Shown piece after piece: positions 25,415 to 33,947 of a DNA stretch of 64,000 nucleotides; position 1 is the first letter of the stretch; each line of letters opens with the position of its first letter. The position numbers were made by a program, and so were the translations under genes. The stretch is taken from contig NZ_JARUBJ010000002.1 in assembly GCF_029626145.1 (NCBI RefSeq), positions 774,501 to 838,500 on the forward strand, read 5' to 3'. The notes under the pieces are model-generated. The model saw nothing but the letters and a program-made list of their open reading frames with translations, was not told the DNA's origin and searched no databases. Origin of the DNA: Micromonospora sp. WMMD961. Its GTDB lineage: Bacteria > Actinomycetota > Actinomycetes > Mycobacteriales > Micromonosporaceae.

Positions 25415-26236
25415 GTGACCAGGCCCGCCTCCACCCGTGCCGCCCGTCTCGACCAGGTCTGTGCCGCCGCCGTCGAGGTGGCGCGTGCTGGCATCACCGA
25501 GGTCGACGCCGACGATGTCGGCGACCACCTGCAGGTTGTCGCCGAAGGTGAACGGTTGGTCACCCACTACTTCGAATGCCGCCTGGCCGGCTACCGCGGT
25601 TGGCGGTGGGCGGTCACCGTCACCCGGGTGTCGCGCAGCAAGACCGTGACCATCTGCGAGACGGTGTTGTTGCCCGGGCCCGACGCGCTGCTCGCGCCCG
25701 GCTGGCTGCCCTGGCAGGAACGGCTCAAGCCGGGGGACCTGGGTCCGGGTGATCTGCTGCCGACCTCGCCGGACGACGACCGGCTGGTCCCCGGTTACCT
25801 GCTCTCCGACGACCCGGCGGTCGAGGAGACCGCGTGGGAGTTGGGCCTGGGGCGGGCGCGCGTGCTGTCCCGCGAGGGCCGCATGGAGGCGGCGCAGCGC
25901 TGGTACGACGGCGACCACGGCCCCGCCGCGCCGATCTCCACCGCCGCGCCGGCCGCCGCCCGCTGCGGCACCTGCGGTTTCTACCTGCCGCTGGCGGGTG
26001 CGATGCGGCAGGCCTTCGGGGCGTGCGGCAACTTCTACGCCCCGGACGACGGCCGGGTGGTGAGCGCCGACCACGGTTGCGGTGCGCACTCCGAGACGCT
26101 GATCGAGGCGGCCGAGACCGCTGTCGAAGAGCTACCCACGGTGTACGACGACAGCGCCGTGGAGGCCATGTCGGTCAGCCGTGCCCCGGGCTCGGTGGAG
26201 ACCGCCGAGCCGGCGGAGCCGTACGGGCACCCCTGA
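25415..26236 (+). CDS. DUF3027 protein (273 aa)
   Basis: A conserved actinobacterial protein of unknown role. Recognisable stretches are LDQVCAAAVEVARAGITEVDA, the LAGYRGWRWAVTVTRV beta hairpin and ICETVLLPGPDALLAPGWLPW. A zinc-ribbon-like CGTCGFYLPLAG follows, with later cysteines in GACGN and HGCGAHSE, which together could bind one metal. The GTG at 25415 is preferred over ATG at 25397, because TRPASTRAARLDQ is the usual beginning. It is divergent from the MFS gene and sits where M. tuberculosis has Rv0877 (from memory). The C-terminal 40 residues are acidic and variable. Confidence 0.88.
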   Translation: MTRPASTRAARLDQVCAAAVEVARAGITEVDADDVGDHLQVVAEGERLVTHYFECRLAGYRGWRWAVTVTRVSRSKTVTICETVLLPGPDALLAPGWLPWQERLKPGDLGPGDLLPTSPDDDRLVPGYLLSDDPAVEETAWELGLGRARVLSREGRMEAAQRWYDGDHGPAAPISTAAPAAARCGTCGFYLPLAGAMRQAFGACGNFYAPDDGRVVSADHGCGAHSETLIEAAETAVEELPTVYDDSAVEAMSVSRAPGSVETAEPAEPYGHP

Positions 26237-26259
26237 TCGTTCTGGGTGCTCGGGCGGGG

Positions 26260-26505
26260 TCAGCTCGCCCGGCGTCGGCGTCGGTTGGCGTCGTGCCGCA
26301 TCATCACGGCGAGCCCCGGGAAGCCCCACAGGAAACCGGCGAGGCAGGTCCACAGCCAGTTCTGGTGACCGTGGTCGGTCAGCCAACCCCGGAAGAAGAT
26401 CAGCAGGATCAGCCCGGCCAGCGCCCACGCGATCAGACCGGCGAGGGCGAACGGCACCATCGGCGGGTCCAGTGGTGCGGGCCGCGGTGGCTGCTCGTTC
26501 GGCAT
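26260..26505 (-). CDS. DUF2530 two-helix membrane protein (81 aa)
   Basis: ATG at 26505. Two transmembrane helices are present (MVPFALAGLIAWALAGLILLI, read in parts, and WLWTCLAGFLWGFPGLAVMM), separated by a short polar loop (RGWLTDHGHQN), and the protein ends in an Arg cluster (HDANRRRRRAS). This matches the small actinobacterial DUF2530 family; its role is unknown. It is convergent with DUF3027 and divergent from the purine permease gene. Confidence 0.85.
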   Translation of the reverse strand: MPNEQPPRPAPLDPPMVPFALAGLIAWALAGLILLIFFRGWLTDHGHQNWLWTCLAGFLWGFPGLAVMMRHDANRRRRRAS

Positions 26506-26593
26506 CTGCCAAGCGTACGCGACCGACTTCCCCTGCCCGTCGCTGATCTGGGACGATGCGCGCGACAACCGGAAGATCACCTGCGAGGACCTG

Positions 26594-28072
26594 ATGGCAG
26601 TAGCGCCGCCCGAGAACGGCACACCTCCCAACCCCGCTCACCCGCGTAACGGCTTCGACCGGTTCTTCGAGATCTCCGCCCGTGGCTCGACGATGAGCCG
26701 CGAGGTACGCGGTGGCCTGGCGACCTTCTTCACGATGGCGTACATCGTGGTGCTCAACCCGCTGATCCTGGGTGGTGCCGTCGACGGTGACGGCAAGACC
26801 CTCCCGATTCCCGCGCTGGCTGCCGCGACCGCGCTGGTCGCCGGCCTGATGACCATCCTGATGGGTGTTGTCGGCCGGTTCCCGTTGGCGCTCGCCGCTG
26901 GTCTGGGCGTGAACGCGCTGGTCGCGTACGAGATCGCTCCCGAGATGACCTGGGCCGACGCGATGGGCCTGGTGGTGATCGAGGGTGTGATCATCGCGGT
27001 GCTGGTGTTGACCGGTCTGCGGACCGCGGTGTTCCGCGCGGTGCCGACCCAGATGAAGACCGCGATCGGGGTCGGCATCGGTCTGTTCCTGACCATCATC
27101 GGCCTGGTGGACGCCGGCTTCGTCCGGCGGATCCCGGACGACGCCAACACCACCGTCCCGGTCGGTCTGGGGATCGGCGGCAAGCTGGTGAGCTGGCCGA
27201 TGCTGGTCTTCGTGGTGGGCCTGCTGATCACCCTGGTACTGGTGGTCCGCCGGGTGCGGGGCGCGATCCTGATCGGCATCCTCGCCTCGACGGTGCTGGC
27301 GGTGATCGTGGAGGCGATCGGCAACATCGGCCCGTCGTTCGTCGACGGTCAACCCAACCCGAAGGGTTGGTCGCTGAACGTGCCGGAGCTGCCGAAGACG
27401 GTGGTGGACCTCCCCGACCTGTCGCTGCTCGGCAAGTTCAACGTGCTCGACTCGTGGGGTCGAGCCGGCTGGCTGGTCGTGTTGATGTTCGTCTTCACGC
27501 TGTTGATCACGGACTTCTTCGACACCATGGGCACGATGGTGGCCGTCGGCCAGGAGGGTGGTCTGCTCGACGAGAAGGGCACCCCGCCGCGGACCAAGGA
27601 GATCCTGCTCGTCGACTCGATCGCCGCGGCGGCCGGTGGCGCGGCCAGCACGTCCAGCAACACGTCGTACATCGAGAGTGCCGCCGGTGTCGCGGAGGGC
27701 GCCCGGACCGGTGTGGCCAACCTGGTCACCGGCGTGTTGTTCCTGCTGGCGATGTTCCTGGCGCCACTGGTGGTGATCGTGCCGTTCGAGGCGGCCTCGA
27801 CGGCCCTGGTGGTGGTCGGTTTCCTGATGATGACCGCGGTGCGGACGATCGACTGGTCCGACTACGAGATCGCCATTCCGGCGTTCCTCACCATCGTGCT
27901 GATGCCGTTCACCTACTCGATCTCGAACGGGATCGGCGCCGGTCTGATCACCTTCGTGGTGGTCAAGCTGGCCAAGGGCAAGGCCCGGGAGATCCACCCG
28001 CTGCTGTACGGGGTGGCCGCGCTGTTCGTGCTGTACTTCCTGCGCGGACCGATCGAGTCCCTGGTGCTGTGA
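26594..28072 (+). CDS. NCS2-family purine (hypoxanthine/guanine/adenine-type) permease
   Basis: The 492-aa protein begins with the AzgA-like segment REVRGGLATFFTMAYIVVLN, then PLILGG, has about twelve to fourteen helices and carries the family motif GLGVNALVAYEIAPEMTWADA. It is a proton-coupled nucleobase importer at the cell membrane; AzgA relatives take adenine, guanine and hypoxanthine. Hypoxanthine is released by futalosine hydrolase, encoded 3 kb away, but a functional link is only a suggestion. ATG at 26594 follows GCGAGGA. A strong terminator follows at 28076. Confidence 0.92.
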   Translation: MAVAPPENGTPPNPAHPRNGFDRFFEISARGSTMSREVRGGLATFFTMAYIVVLNPLILGGAVDGDGKTLPIPALAAATALVAGLMTILMGVVGRFPLALAAGLGVNALVAYEIAPEMTWADAMGLVVIEGVIIAVLVLTGLRTAVFRAVPTQMKTAIGVGIGLFLTIIGLVDAGFVRRIPDDANTTVPVGLGIGGKLVSWPMLVFVVGLLITLVLVVRRVRGAILIGILASTVLAVIVEAIGNIGPSFVDGQPNPKGWSLNVPELPKTVVDLPDLSLLGKFNVLDSWGRAGWLVVLMFVFTLLITDFFDTMGTMVAVGQEGGLLDEKGTPPRTKEILLVDSIAAAAGGAASTSSNTSYIESAAGVAEGARTGVANLVTGVLFLLAMFLAPLVVIVPFEAASTALVVVGFLMMTAVRTIDWSDYEIAIPAFLTIVLMPFTYSISNGIGAGLITFVVVKLAKGKAREIHPLLYGVAALFVLYFLRGPIESLVL

Positions 28073-28075
28073 CGC

Positions 28076-28117
28076 CCGTCCGGGCGGGGAGTCGAACAGG
28101 ATTCCCCGCCCGGACGG
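28076..28117 (+). terminator. Strong terminator after the purine permease
   Basis: CCGTCCGGGCGGGGA and TCCCCGCCCGGACGG form a perfect 15-bp stem with a 12-nt loop, starting 3 bp past the stop. Confidence 0.8.
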
Positions 28118-28168
28118 CATCAACGTCCTCGTGAGCCCGGTCATAAGAGATGTCGTTAGCCAGGCTCA

Positions 28169-28185
28169 TTAGTTAAGCTAACTAA
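28169..28185 (+). promoter_or_regulatory. Palindromic operator for the MarR regulator
   Basis: TTAGTTA-AGC-TAACTAA is a perfect 7+3+7 palindrome that ends one base before the GTG (28187) and four before the ATG (28190). It is the best match in the area for a MarR autoregulatory site; the transcript is then nearly or fully leaderless. Confidence 0.7.
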
Positions 28186-28189
28186 CGTG

Positions 28190-28636
28190 ATGGAGCGGAC
28201 GGTGACGGCGGAACGCGTGCCACCGGCGCAACTGGCTCCCCAGTTGCGTGATGCGATCACCCGACTCAACCGACGGGTCCGCCAGGCCCGACCGGTCGGC
28301 GACCTGACAGTCACCCAGGTCTCCGCGCTCACCAGCCTCCGGCTGGCCGGCGCGCTGACGCCCAGGGAGCTCGCCGACGTGGAGCGGGTGCAGCCACCGA
28401 CGATGACCAAGATCGTCGGGAAGTTGGAGGACCGCGGCCTCGTGCGGCGGACACCCCACCCGACCGACGGCCGGCAGGTCATCCTCGCGGCGACCGAAGG
28501 GGGGCAGGCCGTGCTCGACCAGTTCGAGCGGGCCCGCGACGAATGGCTGGCCCACCGGCTGGCCGCGCTCGACGAGGACGAACGGGAAACCCTGCAGAGG
28601 GCCGCCCAGATTCTCCAGCAGCTCGCTCGCGCCTGA
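28190..28636 (+). CDS. MarR-family transcriptional regulator
   Basis: A winged-helix dimer protein of about 148 aa. The wHTH is in LTVTQVSALTSLRLAG through PPTMTKIVGKLEDRGLVRR (residues about 40-95), with the DGRQ wing turn, and a C-terminal dimerisation helix (LDEDERETLQRAAQILQQLA). ATG at 28190 directly follows a GTG that could also start. There is no ribosome site, and an operator abuts the start. The MFS gene downstream on the same strand is the likely regulated partner. Confidence 0.9.
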   Translation: MERTVTAERVPPAQLAPQLRDAITRLNRRVRQARPVGDLTVTQVSALTSLRLAGALTPRELADVERVQPPTMTKIVGKLEDRGLVRRTPHPTDGRQVILAATEGGQAVLDQFERARDEWLAHRLAALDEDERETLQRAAQILQQLARA

Positions 28637-28709
28637 GCCGCACCCGCGCCACCGGGTCCGCGCCGTCACCTGTCGATGACGCGTACGTCCCGGAGGAGGC
28701 GCACCAAGA

Positions 28710-29993
28710 GTGCAGGCCAAGCTGAGCACGATGTTCCAGTCCTTACAGGTCCGCAACTACCGCCTCTTCGCATCCGGGCAGCTGATCAAGCTGATCGGCG
28801 TCTGGATGATGTTCATCGCCCAGGACTGGCTCGTCCTCGAGCTCTCCGACAACTCGGCGACCGCGCTCGGTGTGGTCACCGCGTGTCAGTTCACCCCGGT
28901 GCTCCTGCTCACGCTGCTCTCCGGCCGGCTCGCCGACCGGTACGACAAGCGGGTGCTGCTCTTCGCCGCCAACACGTTCTGGAGTGTGCTGGCGCTCGGC
29001 ATGTCCGTGCTGGTCCTCACCGACCTGGTGCAGCTCTGGCACGTCTTCGCCTTCGCCGCGCTGCTCGGCACGGCCAACGCCGTCGAGACCCCGGTCCGGC
29101 AGGCGTTCGTCTCCGAACTCGTCGGCACGCCGCTGCTGCCCAACGCGCTGTCGCTGAACGCCGCCGTGTTCAACTCCGCCCGGATCGTCGGCCCGGCCGT
29201 CGCCGGCCTGGCCATCGCCGCGTTCGACGTGGGCCCGGTGTTCCTCTTCACCGCCCTCAGCTCCGTAGCGCCCCTGGTCAACGTCGTCCGGATGCGGACG
29301 GCCGAGCTGCACCGCGACGCCCTGCTGCCGCGCGACGAGCGGGCGTCCGCACGGGTCGTCGACGGGCTGCGGTACGTGTGGCGGCGCCCCGACCTGCTGC
29401 TGCCGATGGCGGTCATGTCGGTGATCGGCATGTCGCTGTTCAACTTCCAGCTCACCCTGGCCGCCCTGGCGAAGACCGTCTTCAACACCGGTGCTGCCTC
29501 CTTCGGCCTGTTCAGCACCGCGCTGGCCGTCGGTGCGCTCGGCGGCGCGCTCAGCGGCACCGGTCGGCGGAGCCGCCCGTCGGTCTGGCTGGTGCTGGGC
29601 GCGGCGATCGCCTGCGCCAGCTTCGGCACCCTGGTTGGCCTCGCCTCGGCGTACTGGCTGGTAGTCGCCCTGCTGGTGCCGACCGGCTTCTGCATGGTCT
29701 TCTTCGCCCAGGCCGCAAACCAGCGCATCCAGATGGGCGTGGACGCGGCCTTCCGGGGTCGGGTGATGGCCCTGTGGGTGCTGGTGTTCCTGGGAACCAA
29801 CCCGGTCGGCGCGCCGCTGATCGGCTGGGTCGCGGAGACCTACGGCGCCGGTGCCAGCATCTGGATGGGCGGGCTGATCTCGTTGTCCGCCGCGTTGATC
29901 GCCCTCACCTGGCAGCTGCGCCGCTCCGGTGCCCGGGTGCGCTTCCGGGTGCTGCCGATGCCCCGCTTCTACGTCACGTCCACCGACTGCTGA
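28710..29993 (+). CDS. MFS efflux transporter (EntS/Enterobactin-exporter-like clade)
   Basis: 427 aa, twelve helices. The opening FQSLQVRNYRLFASGQLIKL and the early GVWMMFIAQDWLVLELSDN are typical of the MFS_3 (EntS-like) family, with LAVGALGGALSGTGRR and FRGRVMALW as later marks. GTG at 28710 follows GGAGGAGG by ten bases. It sits 73 bp behind the MarR gene. MarR-MFS pairs commonly control efflux of toxic small molecules; the substrate here is unknown. Confidence 0.9.
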   Translation: MQAKLSTMFQSLQVRNYRLFASGQLIKLIGVWMMFIAQDWLVLELSDNSATALGVVTACQFTPVLLLTLLSGRLADRYDKRVLLFAANTFWSVLALGMSVLVLTDLVQLWHVFAFAALLGTANAVETPVRQAFVSELVGTPLLPNALSLNAAVFNSARIVGPAVAGLAIAAFDVGPVFLFTALSSVAPLVNVVRMRTAELHRDALLPRDERASARVVDGLRYVWRRPDLLLPMAVMSVIGMSLFNFQLTLAALAKTVFNTGAASFGLFSTALAVGALGGALSGTGRRSRPSVWLVLGAAIACASFGTLVGLASAYWLVVALLVPTGFCMVFFAQAANQRIQMGVDAAFRGRVMALWVLVFLGTNPVGAPLIGWVAETYGAGASIWMGGLISLSAALIALTWQLRRSGARVRFRVLPMPRFYVTSTDC

Positions 29994-30010
29994 CGTCTGC
30001 GGAAGCGGTT

Positions 30011-30046
30011 CCGCGCCATCCGCGCCGTCTTCAGCGGATGGCGCGG
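30011..30046 (+). terminator. Terminator after the MFS gene
   Basis: CCGCGCCATCCGC and GCGGATGGCGCGG form a perfect 13-bp stem with a 10-nt loop, 18 bp after the stop. Confidence 0.75.
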
Positions 30047-30096
30047 ATGCGCGCAAACCGCTGGCGGGGGGGCACGATGGGGCTTAGCGTCGATGT

Positions 30097-30606
30097 GTGG
30101 GAGTCGGACGTGCGCTCATGCTGGCCCTGGCGCTCCTCGCCGTGGCCAGTCTTCCGGCGGCATTCGCACTGCTCTTCTGCTATGACGAGATCCTCGACCG
30201 GGTGGTCTGCGGCTGGTCCGAGTGGCGTGAACGTCGGCGGGAGAAACGAACGATCGCGCGCCTCGACCGGGCCGTCGAGGCCGACGCGTTGACCCGGGAC
30301 ATCGACCTCAGCGCCTTCGACCGCACCGACCGTCGGCCCCTGGAGCAACTCGCCGCAGACCTGCGGCGCCTGGGCGGTCAGCGGCTCGGTGGTGCCGGCC
30401 GGCCGATGGTCTGGCACAGCGCGTTGCTCCAGGCGTACGACGATCGGCTTCGTCTCGCCTGTCGAGCCCTCGGCATCACCGAGCATCTCGGTGAGTTGGA
30501 CGGCGTCGACCAGGAGATCGAGCGGGTCCGGGTGGAGGGTGTGCTGCACGCCGCCGGGCTCAGCCTGCCGGCGGCGAGGGCCGGGCACTGGCAGCGGCAC
30601 CGCTGA
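30097..30606 (+). CDS. Membrane-anchored hypothetical protein (169 aa)
   Basis: GTG at 30097. One N-terminal transmembrane helix (LALLAVASLPAAFALLFC) is followed by a charged helical cytoplasmic domain, with conserved-looking LDRAVEADALTRDIDLSAFDR and HSALLQAYDDRLRLACRALGI stretches and two Cys in the cytoplasmic part. Similar membrane-tethered helical proteins occur widely in actinomycetes without known function. It lies two bases upstream of thpR on the same strand, so co-transcription is likely. Confidence 0.8.
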   Translation: MGVGRALMLALALLAVASLPAAFALLFCYDEILDRVVCGWSEWRERRREKRTIARLDRAVEADALTRDIDLSAFDRTDRRPLEQLAADLRRLGGQRLGGAGRPMVWHSALLQAYDDRLRLACRALGITEHLGELDGVDQEIERVRVEGVLHAAGLSLPAARAGHWQRHR

Positions 30607-30608
30607 GT

Positions 30609-31190
30609 GTGCGGCTCTTCGTCGCGGTCTATCCCCGTCCCGAGTCGGTCGACCACCTGGGGGCGCAGGTCGCGCGGCTACGGGTCGCCGCGGCGGCCGC
30701 CGCCGGTGTCAACGTCCGGCTCGCCGAACCGGCCCACCTGCATGTCACTCTGGCCTTCCTCGGCGAGGTGGAGGCCGCTCGACTGGTCGAGGTGGAGAGT
30801 GCGCTCGGGCTGGCTGTGGAGCGGTTCCGCGACGGCCGCGATGCCTCGCCCCGGCTGAGCCCCGGCGGCGGTGGACGGTTCGGCCAGGGCCGGTCCACGG
30901 TGCTCTGGGTGGGCCTCCGGGGCGAGGTCGAGGCACTGCACGTGCTGGCCCGGCTGATCCGGGCCCGGCTGCGGCACGCCCGGCTGCCGTGCGACGACAA
31001 GCCGTTCCGCCCGCACCTGACCGTCGCTCGGCCCGCCGATCGGATGGACCCGGCCGACGTCGAGGCCGACCGGGCCGACCTCGACGACTACCAGGGCCCG
31101 GAGTGGTTGGTCACCGAGGTGCTGCTGATGCGCAGCCACCTCGACTCCCGACCCTCGCGCTACGACCGGCTCGCCGCCTGGCCGCTCTGA
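30609..31190 (+). CDS. thpR: RNA 2',3'-cyclic phosphodiesterase (2H family)
   Basis: 193 aa with the two diagnostic HxTx motifs: HVTL (His45) and HLTV (His136), each at the active site of the 2H phosphoesterase fold. The second motif is followed by RPADRMDP. The enzyme opens 2',3'-cyclic phosphates on RNA ends. An Ala-rich insert (AAAAAAG, about residues 27-33) follows the first strand. It begins two bases after the membrane-anchored gene. Confidence 0.92.
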   Translation: MRLFVAVYPRPESVDHLGAQVARLRVAAAAAAGVNVRLAEPAHLHVTLAFLGEVEAARLVEVESALGLAVERFRDGRDASPRLSPGGGGRFGQGRSTVLWVGLRGEVEALHVLARLIRARLRHARLPCDDKPFRPHLTVARPADRMDPADVEADRADLDDYQGPEWLVTEVLLMRSHLDSRPSRYDRLAAWPL

Positions 31191-31249
31191 CCGCGGCCCC
31201 GCTGGCCTGACGAGCCAGAAGACCGTTTCGATCCCCGGTCCGGACGTGG

Positions 31250-31311
31250 TTGGGCAGCGGTGAAGCCCGTCCGTCTCGCGTTGGGCAGCGGTGAAGCCCG
31301 TCCGTCTCGCG
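31250..31311 (+). repeat. Perfect 31-bp tandem duplication
   Basis: TTGGGCAGCGGTGAAGCCCG then TCCGTCTCGCG is present twice, back to back (31250-31280 and 31281-31311). It stands in the intergenic space between convergent thpR and sepH, directly before the terminator. Confidence 0.85.
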
Positions 31312-31312
31312 T

Positions 31313-31339
31313 TGACGGGTGGTGGACCACCACCCGTCA
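31313..31339. terminator. Bidirectional terminator between thpR and sepH
   Basis: TGACGGGTGGTGG and CCACCACCCGTCA form a perfect 13-bp stem around a single A; pairing continues outward (CGCGT/GCGCG) with one mismatch. It is 11 bp from the sepH stop. Confidence 0.75.
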
Positions 31340-31349
31340 GCGCGAAGCG

Positions 31350-32429
31350 TCAGGAGGACTCGCGCGCCGCCGGGCCGCTGCCGAAGAGCACGTCGTCCCA
31401 GCTCGGCAACCGCTTACGCGGCTTGCCGTTCGCGTCGGTGGACTCGCCGCCGCCGGCCGCCGCAGCGCCCGTCCGGCGAGGCCGCAGCACCGCGAGCGAC
31501 GGCACGGCCGGCACCTCCTTGGGCGCGTCCGAGTCGTCGTCGAAGGCCGACCCCTGGCCGCCGCCGAGCAGCGCGGCAGCACCCCCGGCGACCGGCCGCT
31601 GCCGAGGCGCGTCCGACCCGGCAAGAGCAGCCGGAGTGCGCGGCTCCAGCCCACGGCCGGACGAGCCGCCGAGTGGACGGTCCAGTGAGGCGAGCAGCGC
31701 ATCGCGGCCAGCACGGATCGGATCCCGGCCGGGACGCGGGTGTTCGGACGCCGCCGGCAGCCCGTGCCCGCCACGGCTCGGCTCACCCCGCGACGGACCG
31801 GGCAGGGCATGCCCGCCCCGCTCCGGCGCAGGCTCCTGGCCGAGGATCGGCGTGGGCCGTTCGGCGCACAGATATTGCGCCATGTCGTCGTGCGGGGCCA
31901 CCGACTGCCGGGTCTTGTCCAGATCCCAGATGGCCTGCGCCGTGGCCTTGCCGGACGGCCAGGTGGCGATGATCCGCCAGGTGCCGTCGTCACGCCGGTA
32001 CGCGTCCCAGGAGATCTTCTCGGTGTCGATCCCGTGCTGGCTCAACCGGCCGTTGACCACCTCGGCGAGCGGGGTGGGCTTCTCCGCTCCCTTGAGCCGC
32101 GTGCGGCGGGCGTGCTGCGCGAGCATCGCCCGCTCCTGCAACACCGGGCCGGCATACCGCAGCACCCGGTCGACCGGCACGCCGGCGATCCGGGCGACGT
32201 CCTCAGCGGACTCACCGGAGCGGATGCGGGCCTGGATGTCCCGAGGGGACAGTGAGGGAACCGGGTCGGCCGCGGTCGGTGCCGACACGAGCGGCGGCGT
32301 GCCCGGCTCGGCGTGCAACGCGCCGGAGATCCGTTCGTCGATCGGCAGCGCGAGCAACCGCCCGACCTCGTCGGCGAGAACCAGGGCATGGCCGTCCTCG
32401 GAGAGGGCGACGAAGCGTACTGGGCGCAT
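31350..32429 (-). CDS. sepH: Septation protein SepH (DUF3071)
   Basis: The 359-aa protein begins MRPVRFVALSEDGHALVLAD, the conserved DUF3071 opening, which carries the FtsZ-regulating domain. Residues 60-110 contain a helix-turn-helix (SPRDIQARIRSGESAEDVAR, IAGVPVDRVLRYAGPV). The domain that follows, EVVNGRLSQHGIDTEKISWDAY and DDGTWRIIATWPSGKATAQAIW, is also conserved. The rest is a Pro/Arg/Gly-rich disordered tail, with the final SWDDVLFGS motif kept in relatives. SepH binds FtsZ and helps assemble the cytokinetic ring in Streptomyces and mycobacteria. ATG at 32429. serC lies divergently placed upstream in order, as in mycobacteria. Confidence 0.93.
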   Translation of the reverse strand: MRPVRFVALSEDGHALVLADEVGRLLALPIDERISGALHAEPGTPPLVSAPTAADPVPSLSPRDIQARIRSGESAEDVARIAGVPVDRVLRYAGPVLQERAMLAQHARRTRLKGAEKPTPLAEVVNGRLSQHGIDTEKISWDAYRRDDGTWRIIATWPSGKATAQAIWDLDKTRQSVAPHDDMAQYLCAERPTPILGQEPAPERGGHALPGPSRGEPSRGGHGLPAASEHPRPGRDPIRAGRDALLASLDRPLGGSSGRGLEPRTPAALAGSDAPRQRPVAGGAAALLGGGQGSAFDDDSDAPKEVPAVPSLAVLRPRRTGAAAAGGGESTDANGKPRKRLPSWDDVLFGSGPAARESS

Positions 32430-32614
32430 TGCGTTGCCTCCGTCCCGCTTCGCTGGCCGCACGCCACGAGTCGGCCACCCAGGCGTCTCCGACCACCGTA
32501 CGCGCATCTGCCTCGGGGTGGGGGAAGCGACACCCCGCATGTCGTGACTGAGCTGCGGCGATGATCACGGTCGGTGTCCGTGGAGGCCCCGACGGACACC
32601 GACCGTGACGAAGC

Positions 32615-33742
32615 TCAGAGTCGCTCGACCACGTAGTCGATGGACGCGGTCAGCGCCTCGACATCGGCCGGCTCGACCGCCGGGAACAACGCCACCCGGA
32701 GCTGGTTGCGGCCGAGCTTGCGGTACGGCTCGGTGTCCACGATGCCGTTGGCGCGCAGCGTCTTCGCGATGGCCGTGGCGTCCACCCCGTCGGCGAAGTC
32801 GATCGTGGCGACCACGTTGGAGCGCAGTGCCGGGTCGGTGACGAACGGGGTGGCCACCGTGGAACGCTCCGCCCAGCCGTACACCGTGGCGGCGCTCTCG
32901 GCGGTGCGCTTGGCCGCCCACGCCAGACCACCCTGCGCGTTCATCCAGTCGGTCTGCTCGGCCGCCAGGAAGATGGTGGCCAGCGCCGGGGTGTTGTAGG
33001 TCTGCTCCAGCCGCGAGTTGTCGATCGCGGTGACCAGATCGAGGAAGGCGGGAATGTAGCGCCCGGACGCCTTGATCTCGGCGGCCCGGTCCAGCGCGGC
33101 CGGCGACATCAGAGCCAACCAGAGGCCACCGTCGGAGCCGAAACACTTCTGCGGGGCGAAGTAGTAGACGTCGGTCTCACCGACGTTGACCTCCAGACCA
33201 CCCGCGCCGGAGGTCGCGTCGACCAGCAGCAACGCGCCCTCGTCCGCGCCGGCCACCCGGTTGATCGGAACTGCCACGCCGGTCGAGGTCTCGTTCTGCG
33301 GCGTCGCGTACGCGTCCACGCCCGACTCGGCGACCAGGGCCGGCGCGCTGCCCGCGGCGGCCTTGCGGACGGTCGGCTCGCCCAGGAACGGCGCGTCGGT
33401 GACCGACTTGGCGAACTTGGCGCCGAACTCGCCGAAGCTGGCGAACTGGGCCCGGTCGCGGATCAGGCCGAAGGTGGCGACCTCCCAGAACGCGGTGGTG
33501 CCACCGTTGCCGATGACGACCTCGTAGCCCTCGGGCAGCGAGAAGAACTCGGCAATGCCGGAGCGCAGCCGGGCCACCTGGTCACGGACCGTCTTCTGGC
33601 GGTGCGAGGTGCCCAGGAAGCTGGTCGCGACCTCGGCGAGAGCGGACACCGCCGCCGGACGGACCTTGGACGGGCCGCAGCCGAAGCGTCCGTCGGCGGG
33701 CTTGATCTCATCGGGAATCCGGATGATCGGTGCGTCAGCCAC
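32615..33742 (-). CDS. serC: Phosphoserine transaminase
   Basis: 375 aa, class V PLP aminotransferase of the mycobacterial SerC type: IKPADGRFGCGPSKVRP at the start, GNGGTTAFWEVATFGL, and the PLP lysine in YYFAPQKCFGSDGG (around residue 200). It makes 3-phosphoserine from 3-phosphohydroxypyruvate and glutamate in serine synthesis. GTG at 33742 is the start, with GGAAGGA about 12 bases upstream. It is followed by sepH in the same orientation, 186 bp away. L-serine ammonia-lyase, which breaks serine down, is 9 kb away. Confidence 0.95.
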   Translation of the reverse strand: MADAPIIRIPDEIKPADGRFGCGPSKVRPAAVSALAEVATSFLGTSHRQKTVRDQVARLRSGIAEFFSLPEGYEVVIGNGGTTAFWEVATFGLIRDRAQFASFGEFGAKFAKSVTDAPFLGEPTVRKAAAGSAPALVAESGVDAYATPQNETSTGVAVPINRVAGADEGALLLVDATSGAGGLEVNVGETDVYYFAPQKCFGSDGGLWLALMSPAALDRAAEIKASGRYIPAFLDLVTAIDNSRLEQTYNTPALATIFLAAEQTDWMNAQGGLAWAAKRTAESAATVYGWAERSTVATPFVTDPALRSNVVATIDFADGVDATAIAKTLRANGIVDTEPYRKLGRNQLRVALFPAVEPADVEALTASIDYVVERL

Positions 33743-33890
33743 GGTCTTGAAAATCCTTCCACAAGGGCGAGGGCGGGCCCGGCGACACTGCCGGCCCTCA
33801 TCCTCGCACCCGGACCCATCAGTGGACGCCGGGCCCCTGCGCGCAGCTCTGAGGCCTTCGCCACACCTCGACGGCACCTGCCCGGCTCGT

Positions 33891-33944
33891 GTTAGGAAGG
33901 GGCCCCTCCTATACGCCAGGCGTTAAGAAGGGGCCCTTCCTTAC
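33891..33944. repeat. Two AAGGGGCCC palindromic elements in tandem
   Basis: GTTAGGAAGGGGCCCCTCCTA (33891-33911, written in two parts: GTTAGGAAGG, GGCCCCTCCTA) and GTTAAGAAGGGGCCCTTCCTTA (33922-33943). Each is a near-perfect palindrome. They stand between serC and the citrate synthase gene. Elements of this type recur in Micromonosporaceae genomes, from memory. Confidence 0.6.
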
Positions 33945-33947
33945 CGC

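Noticed and set aside
26132..28144. 670-codon minus-strand frame over DUF2530 and the purine permease
   Set aside because: Shadow frame; hydrophilic His/Gln-rich text with no family, opposite a clear permease.
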